A stretch of DNA of 5,020 nt, taken from NCBI GenBank assembly GCA_944387745.1, contig CALXGD010000118.1, positions 1-5,020 of the forward strand. Reading direction: 5' to 3'. Made by a program: the position numbers and the translations under genes. The notes beneath the pieces are model-generated. The model was given only the letters and a program-made list of their open reading frames with translations. It was not told where the DNA came from and did not search any database. Source of the stretch: an uncultured Oscillospiraceae bacterium. GTDB lineage: Bacteria; Bacillota_A; Clostridia; Oscillospirales; Oscillospiraceae. Below are positions 1 through 5,020 of this stretch, piece after piece. How positions within the stretch are numbered: position 1 is the first letter of the stretch; the number at the start of each line of letters is the position of its first letter.

Positions 1-663
1 CGTCTGTCGCTGTTTAAGCAGCCCCATCTGCTGTTTAATGGTGTCATTCTGCCGCTTCAGCCGGGAGAGCAGAGGGGTGAGCTCGTCATAGGTCTCGCAG
101 TCCTCCGGATGTTCCAGGTCCAGGGAGAGAATGGGCTTAATTAGGCGCTTGGACAGCCGGGAGGCCAGTACCGCTGAGAGCAGCAGTGCCAGAATCAGAA
201 TCACAACAATGGGCTGGACCATAGACAGAAGGAGCAGGCCTACCGTCTTTTGGGCGCTGGCCAGGCGAATTACCGAGCCGTCGTCCAGCCGCCGGGTGGA
301 GTACAGGGTCTGCTCCGCCAGGGTGGAGGAGTAGCGCAGGGCAGCCCCCCTCTCCGAATCCATAGCCTCCCGGATCTCCTCCCGGTCGGCGTGATTCTCC
401 ATGGCGGTGGGGTCTACCTCATTGTCAAAGAGAACTGTGCCGTCAGCGGCCACCCAGGTGATTCGGTTTTCAGAGTGTAGGCCGTCCAAATAGGCCATGC
501 CCTCCAGCTCCACTCCCTGAGCCACTAGGCGGGTCTCATTTGCCAGCTCATCTATGAGCTGATCGGTGAAATATTGATACAGCAGTCCCATAAACAGACC
601 GATGGACAGGATCATAACAGAGAGGGCCACTGCCATAGAAGAGCGAAAGAGTTTTGCCGTCAT
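1..663 (-). CDS. phoR: Phosphate-sensing histidine kinase PhoR, N-terminal part (truncated by window edge)
   Basis: This is the membrane sensor kinase expected to autophosphorylate on histidine and pass the phosphate to the response regulator encoded just upstream. Only the first 221 codons are present; the frame is open to base 1, so the histidine (DHp) and ATPase domains lie outside and the kinase call rests on layout and context. Visible parts: a short basic N-terminus (MTAKLFRSS), membrane segment 1 at about residues 10-30, an extracytoplasmic domain at about 31-140 with a PAS/Cache-like stretch (ITWVAADGTVLFDNEVDP, 68-85), membrane segment 2 at about 141-167, then a HAMP-like linker (KRLIKPI, 172-178) and a charged helix running to the edge. 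The ATG overlaps the regulator's TGA (ATGA), with GAGG seven bases upstream at 671-674, which indicates translational coupling. The PhoR identity comes from the pst-phoU neighbours; another OmpR-family partner kinase is the alternative. Confidence 0.87.
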   Translation of the reverse strand, partial: MTAKLFRSSMAVALSVMILSIGLFMGLLYQYFTDQLIDELANETRLVAQGVELEGMAYLDGLHSENRITWVAADGTVLFDNEVDPTAMENHADREEIREAMDSERGAALRYSSTLAEQTLYSTRRLDDGSVIRLASAQKTVGLLLLSMVQPIVVILILALLLSAVLASRLSKRLIKPILSLDLEHPEDCETYDELTPLLSRLKRQNDTIKQQMGLLKQRQT

Positions 664-1364
664 TTTGCTTCCTCACTCTTCCCTGACCGGATGTCGGTGC
701 TGATTTTATAGCCGATTCCCCGAACTGTCTCAATACAGTCCCCGGAGCGGCCCAGCTTCTGGCGCAGAGTGCGGATGTGCACGTCCACAGTGCGGCTGGC
801 CCCGTCGAACTCATAGCCCCAGATGGTGTTCAAAAGCTGATCCCTGGTGAACACGGTCCCCGCCCGCTCCAGAAGCAGGCAGAGCACCTGGAACTCCTTT
901 AGAGTCAGCGTGACGTCCCGGTCCCCGTCCCGGACAATGTGCCGTTCCGGGTCCACAAAGAGGGAGCCCAGGGTGTAGGTCCGGTCTTTCTGCCCGCTCT
1001 GGCCGCCGTGACGGAGGGCGGCCCGGATGCGTGCCATGAGCTCCATCATGCCGAAGGGCTTGGCCACGTAGTCATCCGCCCCCTCGTCCAGGCCCAGCAC
1101 CTTGTCGTACTCGGTGCTCTTGGCAGTGAGCATGATGATGGGGGTGGCTTTGGTGGCAGGCAGAGAGCGCAGGCGCTTGAGCACCTGTAGCCCGTCCTCT
1201 TCCGGCAGCATGATATCCAGCAGCACCAGCTCTGGGACCTTCCGCTCCACTGCCTGCCAAAACTGGGAGGGGCGCTCGAAGCCCTCAGCCTCCATGCCCT
1301 GGCTCTGAATGGTATAGACCACCAGCTTTCGAATGCTGGCGTCGTCCTCCAAAATATAGATCAA
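660..1364 (-). CDS. phoB: OmpR/PhoB-family response regulator of the phosphate regulon (PhoB; PhoP in Bacillus naming)
   Basis: A cytoplasmic DNA-binding response regulator of 234 residues, the usual length for the family. The receiver domain spans about 1-118: acidic pocket E6-D7-D8 in YILEDD, phosphoacceptor D50 in LVLLDIMLP, T80 in IIMLTAKS, and K102 in DDYVAKPFG. The winged-helix domain spans about 128-223, with recognition helix RTVDVHIRTLRQKL (191-204) and the closing hairpin ETVRGIGYK (212-220). The start is TTG, chosen because AGGGGG lies nine bases upstream and the receiver domain's first strand begins at once. It follows phoU after a 65-base spacer and overlaps phoR by four bases. 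By family knowledge, its phosphorylated dimer binds Pho boxes to activate phosphate-scavenging genes, so being in the pst operon would allow positive autoregulation. The receiver and output domains are certain; the Pho role is inferred from context. Confidence 0.95.
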   Translation of the reverse strand: MIYILEDDASIRKLVVYTIQSQGMEAEGFERPSQFWQAVERKVPELVLLDIMLPEEDGLQVLKRLRSLPATKATPIIMLTAKSTEYDKVLGLDEGADDYVAKPFGMMELMARIRAALRHGGQSGQKDRTYTLGSLFVDPERHIVRDGDRDVTLTLKEFQVLCLLLERAGTVFTRDQLLNTIWGYEFDGASRTVDVHIRTLRQKLGRSGDCIETVRGIGYKISTDIRSGKSEEAK

Positions 1365-1373
1365 CAGATATAA

Positions 1374-1379
1374 CCCCCT
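1374..1379 (-). promoter_or_regulatory. Ribosome binding site supporting the TTG start of phoB
   Basis: AGGGGG sits nine bases before the TTG at 1362-1364. No ATG lies nearby in frame before residue 24, which is already inside the receiver domain, so this site decides the start. A TTG start usually lowers initiation and would keep regulator levels modest (inference). Confidence 0.6.
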
Positions 1380-1383
1380 ATTG

Positions 1384-1416
1384 AGAAAGAGCGGGCGTAT
1401 CCCGTCCGCTCTCTCT
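1384..1416 (-). promoter_or_regulatory. Stem-loop in the phoU-phoB spacer (attenuator or processing-site candidate)
   Basis: Arms 1384-1394 and 1406-1416 pair over 11 positions, with one G-U wobble in the minus-strand transcript; the 11-base loop can pair two further bases. The 3' arm is pyrimidine-rich (CCGCTCTTTCT), but no U-run follows the stem. It is therefore not a clean intrinsic terminator, and the genes downstream clearly belong to the same functional set. Partial attenuation, mRNA stabilisation of the phoU end, or an RNase site are all possible. Confidence 0.5.
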
Positions 1417-1433
1417 GATTCAGTTCCAATCAG
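1415..1433 (-). repeat. Small inverted repeat over the phoU stop codon
   Basis: CTGATT at 1415-1420 and AATCAG at 1428-1433 are perfect 6-base arms around a 7-base loop. The repeat includes the phoU TGA and abuts the larger hairpin at 1384-1416, sharing two bases with it, so the two could stack or compete. Its function is unknown. Confidence 0.4.
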
Positions 1434-2071
1434 TCCTCACTGTGCTGTCCGGTGAGGGAGTACTCCACCCACTGGGCGATGTTCACCGCGTGGTCGCCGA
1501 TGCGCTCTAAGTATTTGGCGATCATCAGCAGGTCGACGCACACCTCGCCGTCGTCCCCCTGGCCAATGAGCCGAATGAGCTCATTTTTCACAGTAAGGAA
1601 CATCTGGTCGATCTGATCGTCGGTGCGGACCACCGCCTGGGCCAGCTCCAGGTTTTTCCGCACAAAGGAGTCGATGCTGTCGGTGACCATGCCGATGACG
1701 CTCCGGGCCATCTCAGCAATGGAGACTCGGCTGATGATCGGACTTGCTACAATGAAGCGGGTGATCTCTGCGATGTCAGCGGCCTGGTCCCCGATGCGCT
1801 CCATGTCAGAGATCATCTTTAGGGCGGCGGAGATGGCCCGCAGGTCGCTGGCCACAGGCTGCTGCTGCAGCAGCATACGCACGCACAGACGCTCGATATC
1901 CCGCTCCTGGTGGTCGACCGCCCGTTCGGTGGCAGCGCCGGCCTCCCGCAGGGTGTCGTCCTGGTCCAGCAGTGCCTTGGTGGCGGCGGAGATGCCCTCC
2001 TCACACAGGGCCCCCATTTTGATCAATTCCACATTCAGCTGCTCCAGCTGTTCGTTGAATTTGTCCCGCAT
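1430..2071 (-). CDS. phoU: PhoU, phosphate signalling regulator of the Pst transporter
   Basis: A 213-residue, all-helical cytoplasmic protein; PhoU proteins are usually about 210-240 residues. It consists of two tandem three-helix PhoU repeats. Each carries the conserved metal-binding ExxxD signature: ERIGDQAADIAE (91-102) and ERIGDHAVNIAQW (189-201). The conserved QQPVASDLRAISAALKMI (70-87) precedes the first. By family knowledge, PhoU contacts PstB and PhoR, keeps the kinase quiet when phosphate is sufficient, and limits uptake. The ATG shares its A with the pstB stop (TAATG), and GGGAGG lies eight bases upstream inside the end of pstB, so translation is very likely coupled and PhoU is made in proportion to the ATPase it acts on. 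The second repeat has N197 where the first has D99, a mild asymmetry between the metal sites. Confidence 0.97.
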   Translation of the reverse strand: MRDKFNEQLEQLNVELIKMGALCEEGISAATKALLDQDDTLREAGAATERAVDHQERDIERLCVRMLLQQQPVASDLRAISAALKMISDMERIGDQAADIAEITRFIVASPIISRVSIAEMARSVIGMVTDSIDSFVRKNLELAQAVVRTDDQIDQMFLTVKNELIRLIGQGDDGEVCVDLLMIAKYLERIGDHAVNIAQWVEYSLTGQHSED

Positions 2072-2826
2072 TATCCGAACCTCCCGGTGATATAATCTTC
2101 CGTCTTTTTATTCTTGGGCATGGAGAACATCTGCTCCGTATCGCCAAACTCAATGAGCTCGCCCAGCAGGAAGAAGGCGGTCTTGTCAGAGATGCGGGCG
2201 GCCTGCTGCATGTTGTGGGTGACCATAATGATAGTATAATCTTTTTTCAGCTCCATGGCAAGATCCTCGATCTTGGAGGTGGAGATGGGATCCAGGGCGG
2301 AGGTGGACTCGTCCATGAGAAGCACGTCGGGCTTGACAGCCAGGGCACGGGCAATGCACAGACGCTGCTGCTGGCCACCGGAAAGGCCCAGAGCGGACTT
2401 CTTCAGACGGTCCTTCACCTCGTCCCAGATGGCGGCGCCCCGAAGGGACTCCTCCACAATCTCGTCCAGCTTCACCTTGTTGCGGATGCCGTGGGTGCGG
2501 GGGCCGTAGGCCACGTTGTCATAGATAGACATGGGGAAGGGATTGGCCTTCTGAAACACCATGCCGATCTGCTTGCGCAGCCAGGTGGTGTCCACGCTGG
2601 GGTCGTAGATGTTCTGACCGGCGTAGTTGACCTCTCCCTCAATACGGATGCCCTCCACCAGGTCGTTCATGCGGTTGAGAGTTTTCAGGAAGGTGGACTT
2701 GCCGCAGCCGGAGGGCCCGATGAGGGCGGTGATCTCATGCTCGGGGATCTCCACATTCACGTCTAGCAGAGCGTGATGGGCCCCATACCAGAGGTTTAAA
2801 TTCTTGGCTTCAATAATTGTGGACAT
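2071..2826 (-). CDS. pstB: Phosphate ABC transporter ATP-binding protein PstB
   Basis: The cytoplasmic ATPase of the Pst importer, which hydrolyses ATP to drive phosphate through PstC-PstA. With the ATG start it is 251 residues, normal for the family. Motifs in order: Walker [10 protein letters not shown] (37-45), Q-loop Q92 in [12 protein letters not shown], the signature LSGGQQQR (148-155), Walker B VLLMDE (168-173), D-loop SALDP (176-180) and switch histidine H204 in VTHNM. The Pst-specific traits NRMNDL (51-56) and [14 protein letters not shown] (97-110) separate it from other ABC ATPases. An in-frame TTG two codons upstream is possible, but it lies only two bases from the AGGGAG, whereas the ATG has an eight-base gap, so the ATG is preferred. 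One oddity is that the residue after the catalytic glutamate is serine (DESTSALDP), where most PstB proteins have proline. Its stop overlaps the phoU start by one base. Confidence 0.97.
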   Translation of the reverse strand: MSTIIEAKNLNLWYGAHHALLDVNVEIPEHEITALIGPSGCGKSTFLKTLNRMNDLVEGIRIEGEVNYAGQNIYDPSVDTTWLRKQIGMVFQKANPFPMSIYDNVAYGPRTHGIRNKVKLDEIVEESLRGAAIWDEVKDRLKKSALGLSGGQQQRLCIARALAVKPDVLLMDESTSALDPISTSKIEDLAMELKKDYTIIMVTHNMQQAARISDKTAFFLLGELIEFGDTEQMFSMPKNKKTEDYITGRFG

Positions 2827-2834
2827 GTTCAATT

Positions 2835-2840
2835 CTCCCT
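2835..2840 (-). promoter_or_regulatory. Ribosome binding site deciding the pstB ATG start
   Basis: AGGGAG lies eight bases before the ATG at 2824-2826 and only two bases before the in-frame TTG at 2830-2832. The spacing favours the ATG. Confidence 0.65.
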
Positions 2841-2848
2841 ATGTTCAG

Positions 2849-2874
2849 GCCCCGCCGGGGCATCCTGTGGATGC
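2849..2874 (-). promoter_or_regulatory. Tandem stem-loops in the pstA-pstB spacer
   Basis: Two perfect hairpins abut: arms 2860-2865 and 2869-2874 (GCATCC with GGATGC, 3-base loop), and arms 2849-2853 and 2857-2861 (GCCCC with GGGGC, 3-base loop). They share two bases at 2860-2861. On the minus transcript they sit between the pstA stop and the pstB ribosome binding site, with no U-run after them, so a terminator is unlikely. A role in mRNA stability, processing or pstB translation is inferred, not shown. Confidence 0.5.
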
Positions 2875-2891
2875 TTCCCTGGCGGAGGACA

Positions 2892-3743
2892 TTACTTCTT
2901 CAATTTTTTGCCCACCAGACTGGCGGACAGGTTAATGATCAGCGTCAGTACCATCAGAATGGTGGCGATGGCGAAGGCCACGTCGCTCTCGCCCCGCTCG
3001 CTGGCGTAGACGTACAGGGCCACAGTCAGACTGGCGGAGGAGGACTGGAGGGACCCAATGAAGTCGTTGAGCACCAGGCCGAACCCAGCGGTATACAACA
3101 GGGCGGCAGACTCGCCTACGATGCGGCCCACAGCCAGGATGCAGCCGGTGACGATGCCGTCAATGGCGTTGGGGAGGACCACCGTGCGAATCATGTGCCA
3201 CTTGCCGGCGCCTAGGGCCAGGGAGCCCTCCCGATAGGACTGGGGCACAGTTTTCAGGGACTCCTGGGTGGTACGGACGATGGTGGGCAGGATCATCACC
3301 ACTAGGGTGAGGCCGCCGGCCAGCACGCCGGTCTTGAAGCCCATCATCTGGATGAAGAACAGCATACCCACCAGGCCGAAGATGATAGAGGGGATGCCGG
3401 TGAGCGTCTCGGTGGCAAACTCAATCACGGACACCAGCTTCCGGTTGGTGGCGTACTCCGTCAGGTAGATGGCTGCCCCCACGCCAAGGGGGAGGACAAT
3501 CACCATGGCCAGCAGCACCAGATAGAGGGTGTTCAGAATGTTGGGCAGGATGCCGATGGTGTCCTTGATGTAGCTGGACTCGGTAGTGAGCAATTCCGGG
3601 GTGATATAGGGGACGCCCCGGTAGAAGATATAGCCGATGATCAGCACCAGCAGGGCGCAGGTGAGAAAGCCGCACAAGTACAGCAGGGCGCGCAGTCCCC
3701 GGTCATAAAAGCGGCGGCTTGCGGAGAGCGTCTTGGATTCCAT
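2892..3743 (-). CDS. pstA: Phosphate ABC transporter permease PstA
   Basis: One of the two membrane subunits that form the phosphate channel, paired with PstC. It has 283 residues, close to the typical PstA length. Hydrophobic segments at about 18-41, 69-95, 117-134, 138-158, 196-218 and 255-277 fit six membrane helices. The cytoplasmic EAA-type loop that docks onto PstB is YREGSLALGAGKWHMIRTVV (170-189), followed by LPNA. Other PstA-like stretches are GVGAAIYLTEYA (87-98) and ETLTGIPSIIFGLVGM (112-127). The ATG has AAGGAGG eight bases upstream, and that site is encoded by the last codons of pstC. Only three bases separate the pstC stop from this start, which suggests coupled synthesis of the two permeases in equal amounts. 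It ends in a lysine-rich tail (GKKLKK), consistent with the positive-inside rule. Confidence 0.97.
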   Translation of the reverse strand: MESKTLSASRRFYDRGLRALLYLCGFLTCALLVLIIGYIFYRGVPYITPELLTTESSYIKDTIGILPNILNTLYLVLLAMVIVLPLGVGAAIYLTEYATNRKLVSVIEFATETLTGIPSIIFGLVGMLFFIQMMGFKTGVLAGGLTLVVMILPTIVRTTQESLKTVPQSYREGSLALGAGKWHMIRTVVLPNAIDGIVTGCILAVGRIVGESAALLYTAGFGLVLNDFIGSLQSSSASLTVALYVYASERGESDVAFAIATILMVLTLIINLSASLVGKKLKK

Positions 3744-3746
3744 GGC

Positions 3747-4679
3747 TCAGTCCTCCTTCTTTTTCTTGATGAACACGTTGAGGAACACGTTGATCATCAT
3801 GATGAACAGGAACAGCACCAGGCCGATGGAGAACAGGGCGTTGCGGTGGGTGGAACCCACCGAGGCGTAGGACATCTCCGAGGCGATGGCGGTGGTGAGA
3901 AAGCGCACCGGAGTGAGCAGCCCGGGCATATTGGCCACATTGCCCGCCACCATGATGATGGCCATGGCCTCACCAATGGCCCGGCCAATGCCCAGGACGA
4001 TGGCGGTGGCGATGCCGCTGCGGGCGGCGGGGACAGTCACCCGGAACACCGTCTCGATGTGGGTGGCGCCCAGGGCCAGGGAGGCCTCCTCGTACTCCCG
4101 GGGCACCGCCCGCAGGGCGGGCTCCGACACGGAGATGATGGAGGGCAGGATCATAACAGACAGAACAATGATGGCGGCCAGCAGCGTCGCGCCTGAGGGC
4201 AGGTTGAAGGCCACGCGGATGGCGGGGACCAGCAGGATCATACCCACCAGGCCGTACACCACTGAGGGGCTGCCGGCCAGCAGCTCCACGGCGGTGTGGA
4301 CCACCTTGGCCAGCTTGGGGTTGGCCACCTTGGCCAGGAAGATGGCAGTCATCAGGCCGATAGGCACGCCGATGAGGATAGCCCCCGCGGTCCCGGCAAA
4401 GGAGGTCAGAATAATGGCGAAGATGCCAAAGTCCTCTGTGGAGGCGTACCACCGGGTCCCAAACAGAAAGTCGATGGGGCCGATCTCCAGGATGGCGGGC
4501 AGGCCGGAGATCACCAGATAGATGCTGATGATCAGCACAAAGGCCACCGCCACCATGCCGCACAAAAAGAAGATGGTGTTCATCACCACTTCCAGGGGCT
4601 TGCGTTTGGATTTTGCCTTATATTTGGGCTGACCCACGGCGGACCCGTCCACGGCGGCGCCCACAGTTTCGTATTCCAT
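3747..4679 (-). CDS. pstC: Phosphate ABC transporter permease PstC
   Basis: The partner permease of PstA. From the chosen ATG it has 310 residues. Membrane segments are predicted at about 34-58, 85-116, 133-154, 163-184, 221-246 and 281-304. The EAA loop that contacts PstB is EYEEASLALGATHIETVFRV (195-214), followed by TVPAA. FLFGTRWYASTEDFGIF (71-87) and ELLAGSPSVVYGLVGM (132-147) are typical PstC signatures and distinguish it from PstA. A polar, basic N-terminal extension of about 32 residues (KAKSKRKP) precedes helix 1. The start is uncertain: this ATG has AAGGAG six bases away, but the frame stays open to an ATG at 4697 and to a TTG at 4712 that has its own AGGAGG four bases upstream. The lysine-rich C-terminus also encodes the pstA ribosome binding site. 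It follows pstS after a spacer with a strong hairpin. Confidence 0.96.
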   Translation of the reverse strand: MEYETVGAAVDGSAVGQPKYKAKSKRKPLEVVMNTIFFLCGMVAVAFVLIISIYLVISGLPAILEIGPIDFLFGTRWYASTEDFGIFAIILTSFAGTAGAILIGVPIGLMTAIFLAKVANPKLAKVVHTAVELLAGSPSVVYGLVGMILLVPAIRVAFNLPSGATLLAAIIVLSVMILPSIISVSEPALRAVPREYEEASLALGATHIETVFRVTVPAARSGIATAIVLGIGRAIGEAMAIIMVAGNVANMPGLLTPVRFLTTAIASEMSYASVGSTHRNALFSIGLVLFLFIMMINVFLNVFIKKKKED

Positions 4680-4685
4680 AATATT

Positions 4686-4691
4686 CTCCTT
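4686..4691 (-). promoter_or_regulatory. Ribosome binding site favouring the pstC ATG at 4679
   Basis: AAGGAG with a six-base spacer before ATG at 4677-4679. A competing AGGAGG at 4717-4722 stands four bases before the in-frame TTG at 4710-4712, which would add 11 residues. ATG plus better spacing favours the downstream start; the choice is moderate, not firm. Confidence 0.55.
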
Positions 4692-4721
4692 CTTCATGGG
4701 GACCCAAACCAAGCCCCCTCC

Positions 4722-4739
4722 TCAATTCTCAGTTCAGAG
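4722..4739 (-). repeat. Short inverted repeat upstream of pstC
   Basis: In the minus transcript TTCTC and GAGAA form a perfect 5-base stem with a 6-base loop (arms at 4725-4729 and 4736-4740), immediately after the large hairpin and just before the AGGAGG at 4717-4722. Alone it is weak and could occur by chance. The stretch also resembles the sequence just before pstB (see findings). Confidence 0.3.
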
Positions 4740-4776
4740 AAGCGGCCGCCGCCCCACTGGGAACGGCGGCTGCTCC
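4739..4776 (-). promoter_or_regulatory. Long GC-rich stem-loop between pstS and pstC
   Basis: Arms 4739-4751 and 4764-4776 pair over 13 positions in the minus transcript, with one mismatch and one G-U wobble. The core is GCCGCCG with CGGCGGC, and the loop is 12 bases with possible inner pairing. No U-run follows, so full termination is unlikely. Stable structures after pstS are a known way to make the abundant binding protein outnumber the membrane subunits, by protecting the pstS mRNA end or by partial attenuation. This site fits that role by position and strength; the function itself is inferred. Confidence 0.6.
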
Positions 4777-4807
4777 GCGTCAAATTCGATTATAGCTGCG
4801 ATCCCAA

Positions 4808-5020
4808 TCAGGCCGCGGCATCGGTGCCGGCCACAGGCACAGCGCCGGCGCCCTCGATCAGCTCATTGGCATCGGTGGAGGTAGCCCAATCGAAGAAGGC
4901 CTGGGCGGCCTCGGACAGGGCCTCGTCGGTGCGGGTGGCGAACACGAAGGGACGCTGAATCTGATAGGTGCCGTCCAGCACGGTCTCCTCAGAGGGAGCC
5001 ACGCCGCCCACGGTCAGAAC
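4808..5020 (-). CDS. pstS: Phosphate-binding protein PstS, C-terminal 70 residues (truncated by window edge)
   Basis: The end of the extracytoplasmic substrate-binding protein (a lipoprotein in Gram-positive bacteria) that captures phosphate and delivers it to PstC-PstA. The frame is open to the window edge and stops with TGA at 4808-4810. The visible part reads GVAPSEETVLDGTYQIQRPF, then a stretch ending in LSEAAQAFFDWATS and GAGAVPV, which matches the family's C-terminal pattern: a loop, a strand that often contains a Y-x-[LI]-x-R-P-F-type stretch, and a final helix with a GxVPV ending. A short tail (AGTDAAA) follows. The phosphate-contacting residues, signal peptide and lipobox cysteine lie outside. 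The position directly before pstC makes the assignment firm despite the short fragment. The apparent GTG start at 5011 is internal, not a real start. Confidence 0.9.
   Translation of the reverse strand, partial: VLTVGGVAPSEETVLDGTYQIQRPFVFATRTDEALSEAAQAFFDWATSTDANELIEGAGAVPVAGTDAAA

Noticed and set aside
131..480. Two short plus-strand frames opposite the kinase
   Set aside because: The minus strand carries a continuous PhoR-like frame with two membrane segments, so these are shadows.
1368..1373. TTATAT as a -10 box for a phoB promoter
   Set aside because: It lies between the ribosome binding site and the TTG start, so a transcript from it could not carry the binding site, and no -35 stands at the right distance.
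1384..1416. Intrinsic terminator ending the operon after phoU
   Set aside because: The stem is good but no U-run follows it in either direction, and the functionally linked phoB-phoR pair comes next on the same strand.
1860..1875. Perfect 16-base palindrome TGCTGCTGCAGCAGCA
   Set aside because: It lies inside phoU and simply encodes the conserved MLLQQQP stretch with repeated CTG and CAG codons; coding explains it.
2215..2766. Long plus-strand open frame of 183 codons opposite pstB
   Set aside because: It is antisense to a clear pstB with all ABC motifs. The glycine- and histidine-rich translation is typical of a shadow frame in GC-rich DNA.
3886..4958. Plus-strand open frames of 211 and 220 codons opposite pstC
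   Set aside because: Both are antisense to a well-supported permease, have low-complexity composition and match no recognisable domain. One runs through the hairpin spacer into pstS.
1..5020. A previously undescribed system
   Set aside because: All genes are recognised members of the phosphate uptake and signalling set in a familiar order, with no unexplained gene or insertion.

Overview
The window is most of a phosphate-starvation (Pho) operon, and every gene is read from the minus strand. In transcription order, from high to low coordinates, it holds the end of pstS, then pstC, pstA, pstB, phoU, a PhoB/PhoP-type response regulator, and the first part of its sensor kinase phoR. The first and last genes are cut by the window edges. 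The GC-rich coding sequence, strong AGGAGG-type ribosome binding sites, use of TTG starts, and the protein style (such as the PstB, PhoU and PhoR sequences) suggest a GC-rich Clostridia member, probably Oscillospiraceae-like (Flavonifractor/Oscillibacter type). That placement is inferred from general resemblance, not from a search.

Layout: pstS C-terminus 4808-5020; a 128-base spacer with a long GC-rich hairpin; pstC 3747-4679; pstA 2892-3743 after only 3 bases; a 65-base spacer with two hairpins; pstB 2071-2826; phoU 1430-2071, sharing one base with pstB (TAATG); a 65-base spacer with two hairpins; the response regulator 660-1364; and phoR 1-663, overlapping the regulator by four bases (ATGA). 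There is no gene-free stretch over 300 bases. No RNA gene, mobile element or CRISPR array was seen. The long plus-strand reading frames are all shadows of the minus-strand genes.

How it works together (family knowledge): PstS captures phosphate outside the membrane, PstC and PstA form the channel, and PstB powers import with ATP. PhoU links the transporter's state to the PhoR kinase so that signalling is off when phosphate is plentiful. PhoR phosphorylates the response regulator, which activates Pho promoters, probably including the one upstream of pstS outside this window.

The content is a well-known system. The most notable feature is the architecture: tightly coupled gene pairs (pstC-pstA, pstB-phoU, phoB-phoR) are separated from each other, and from pstS, by spacers that each hold inverted repeats. 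This suggests that the single transcript is cut or tuned into modules with different expression levels.
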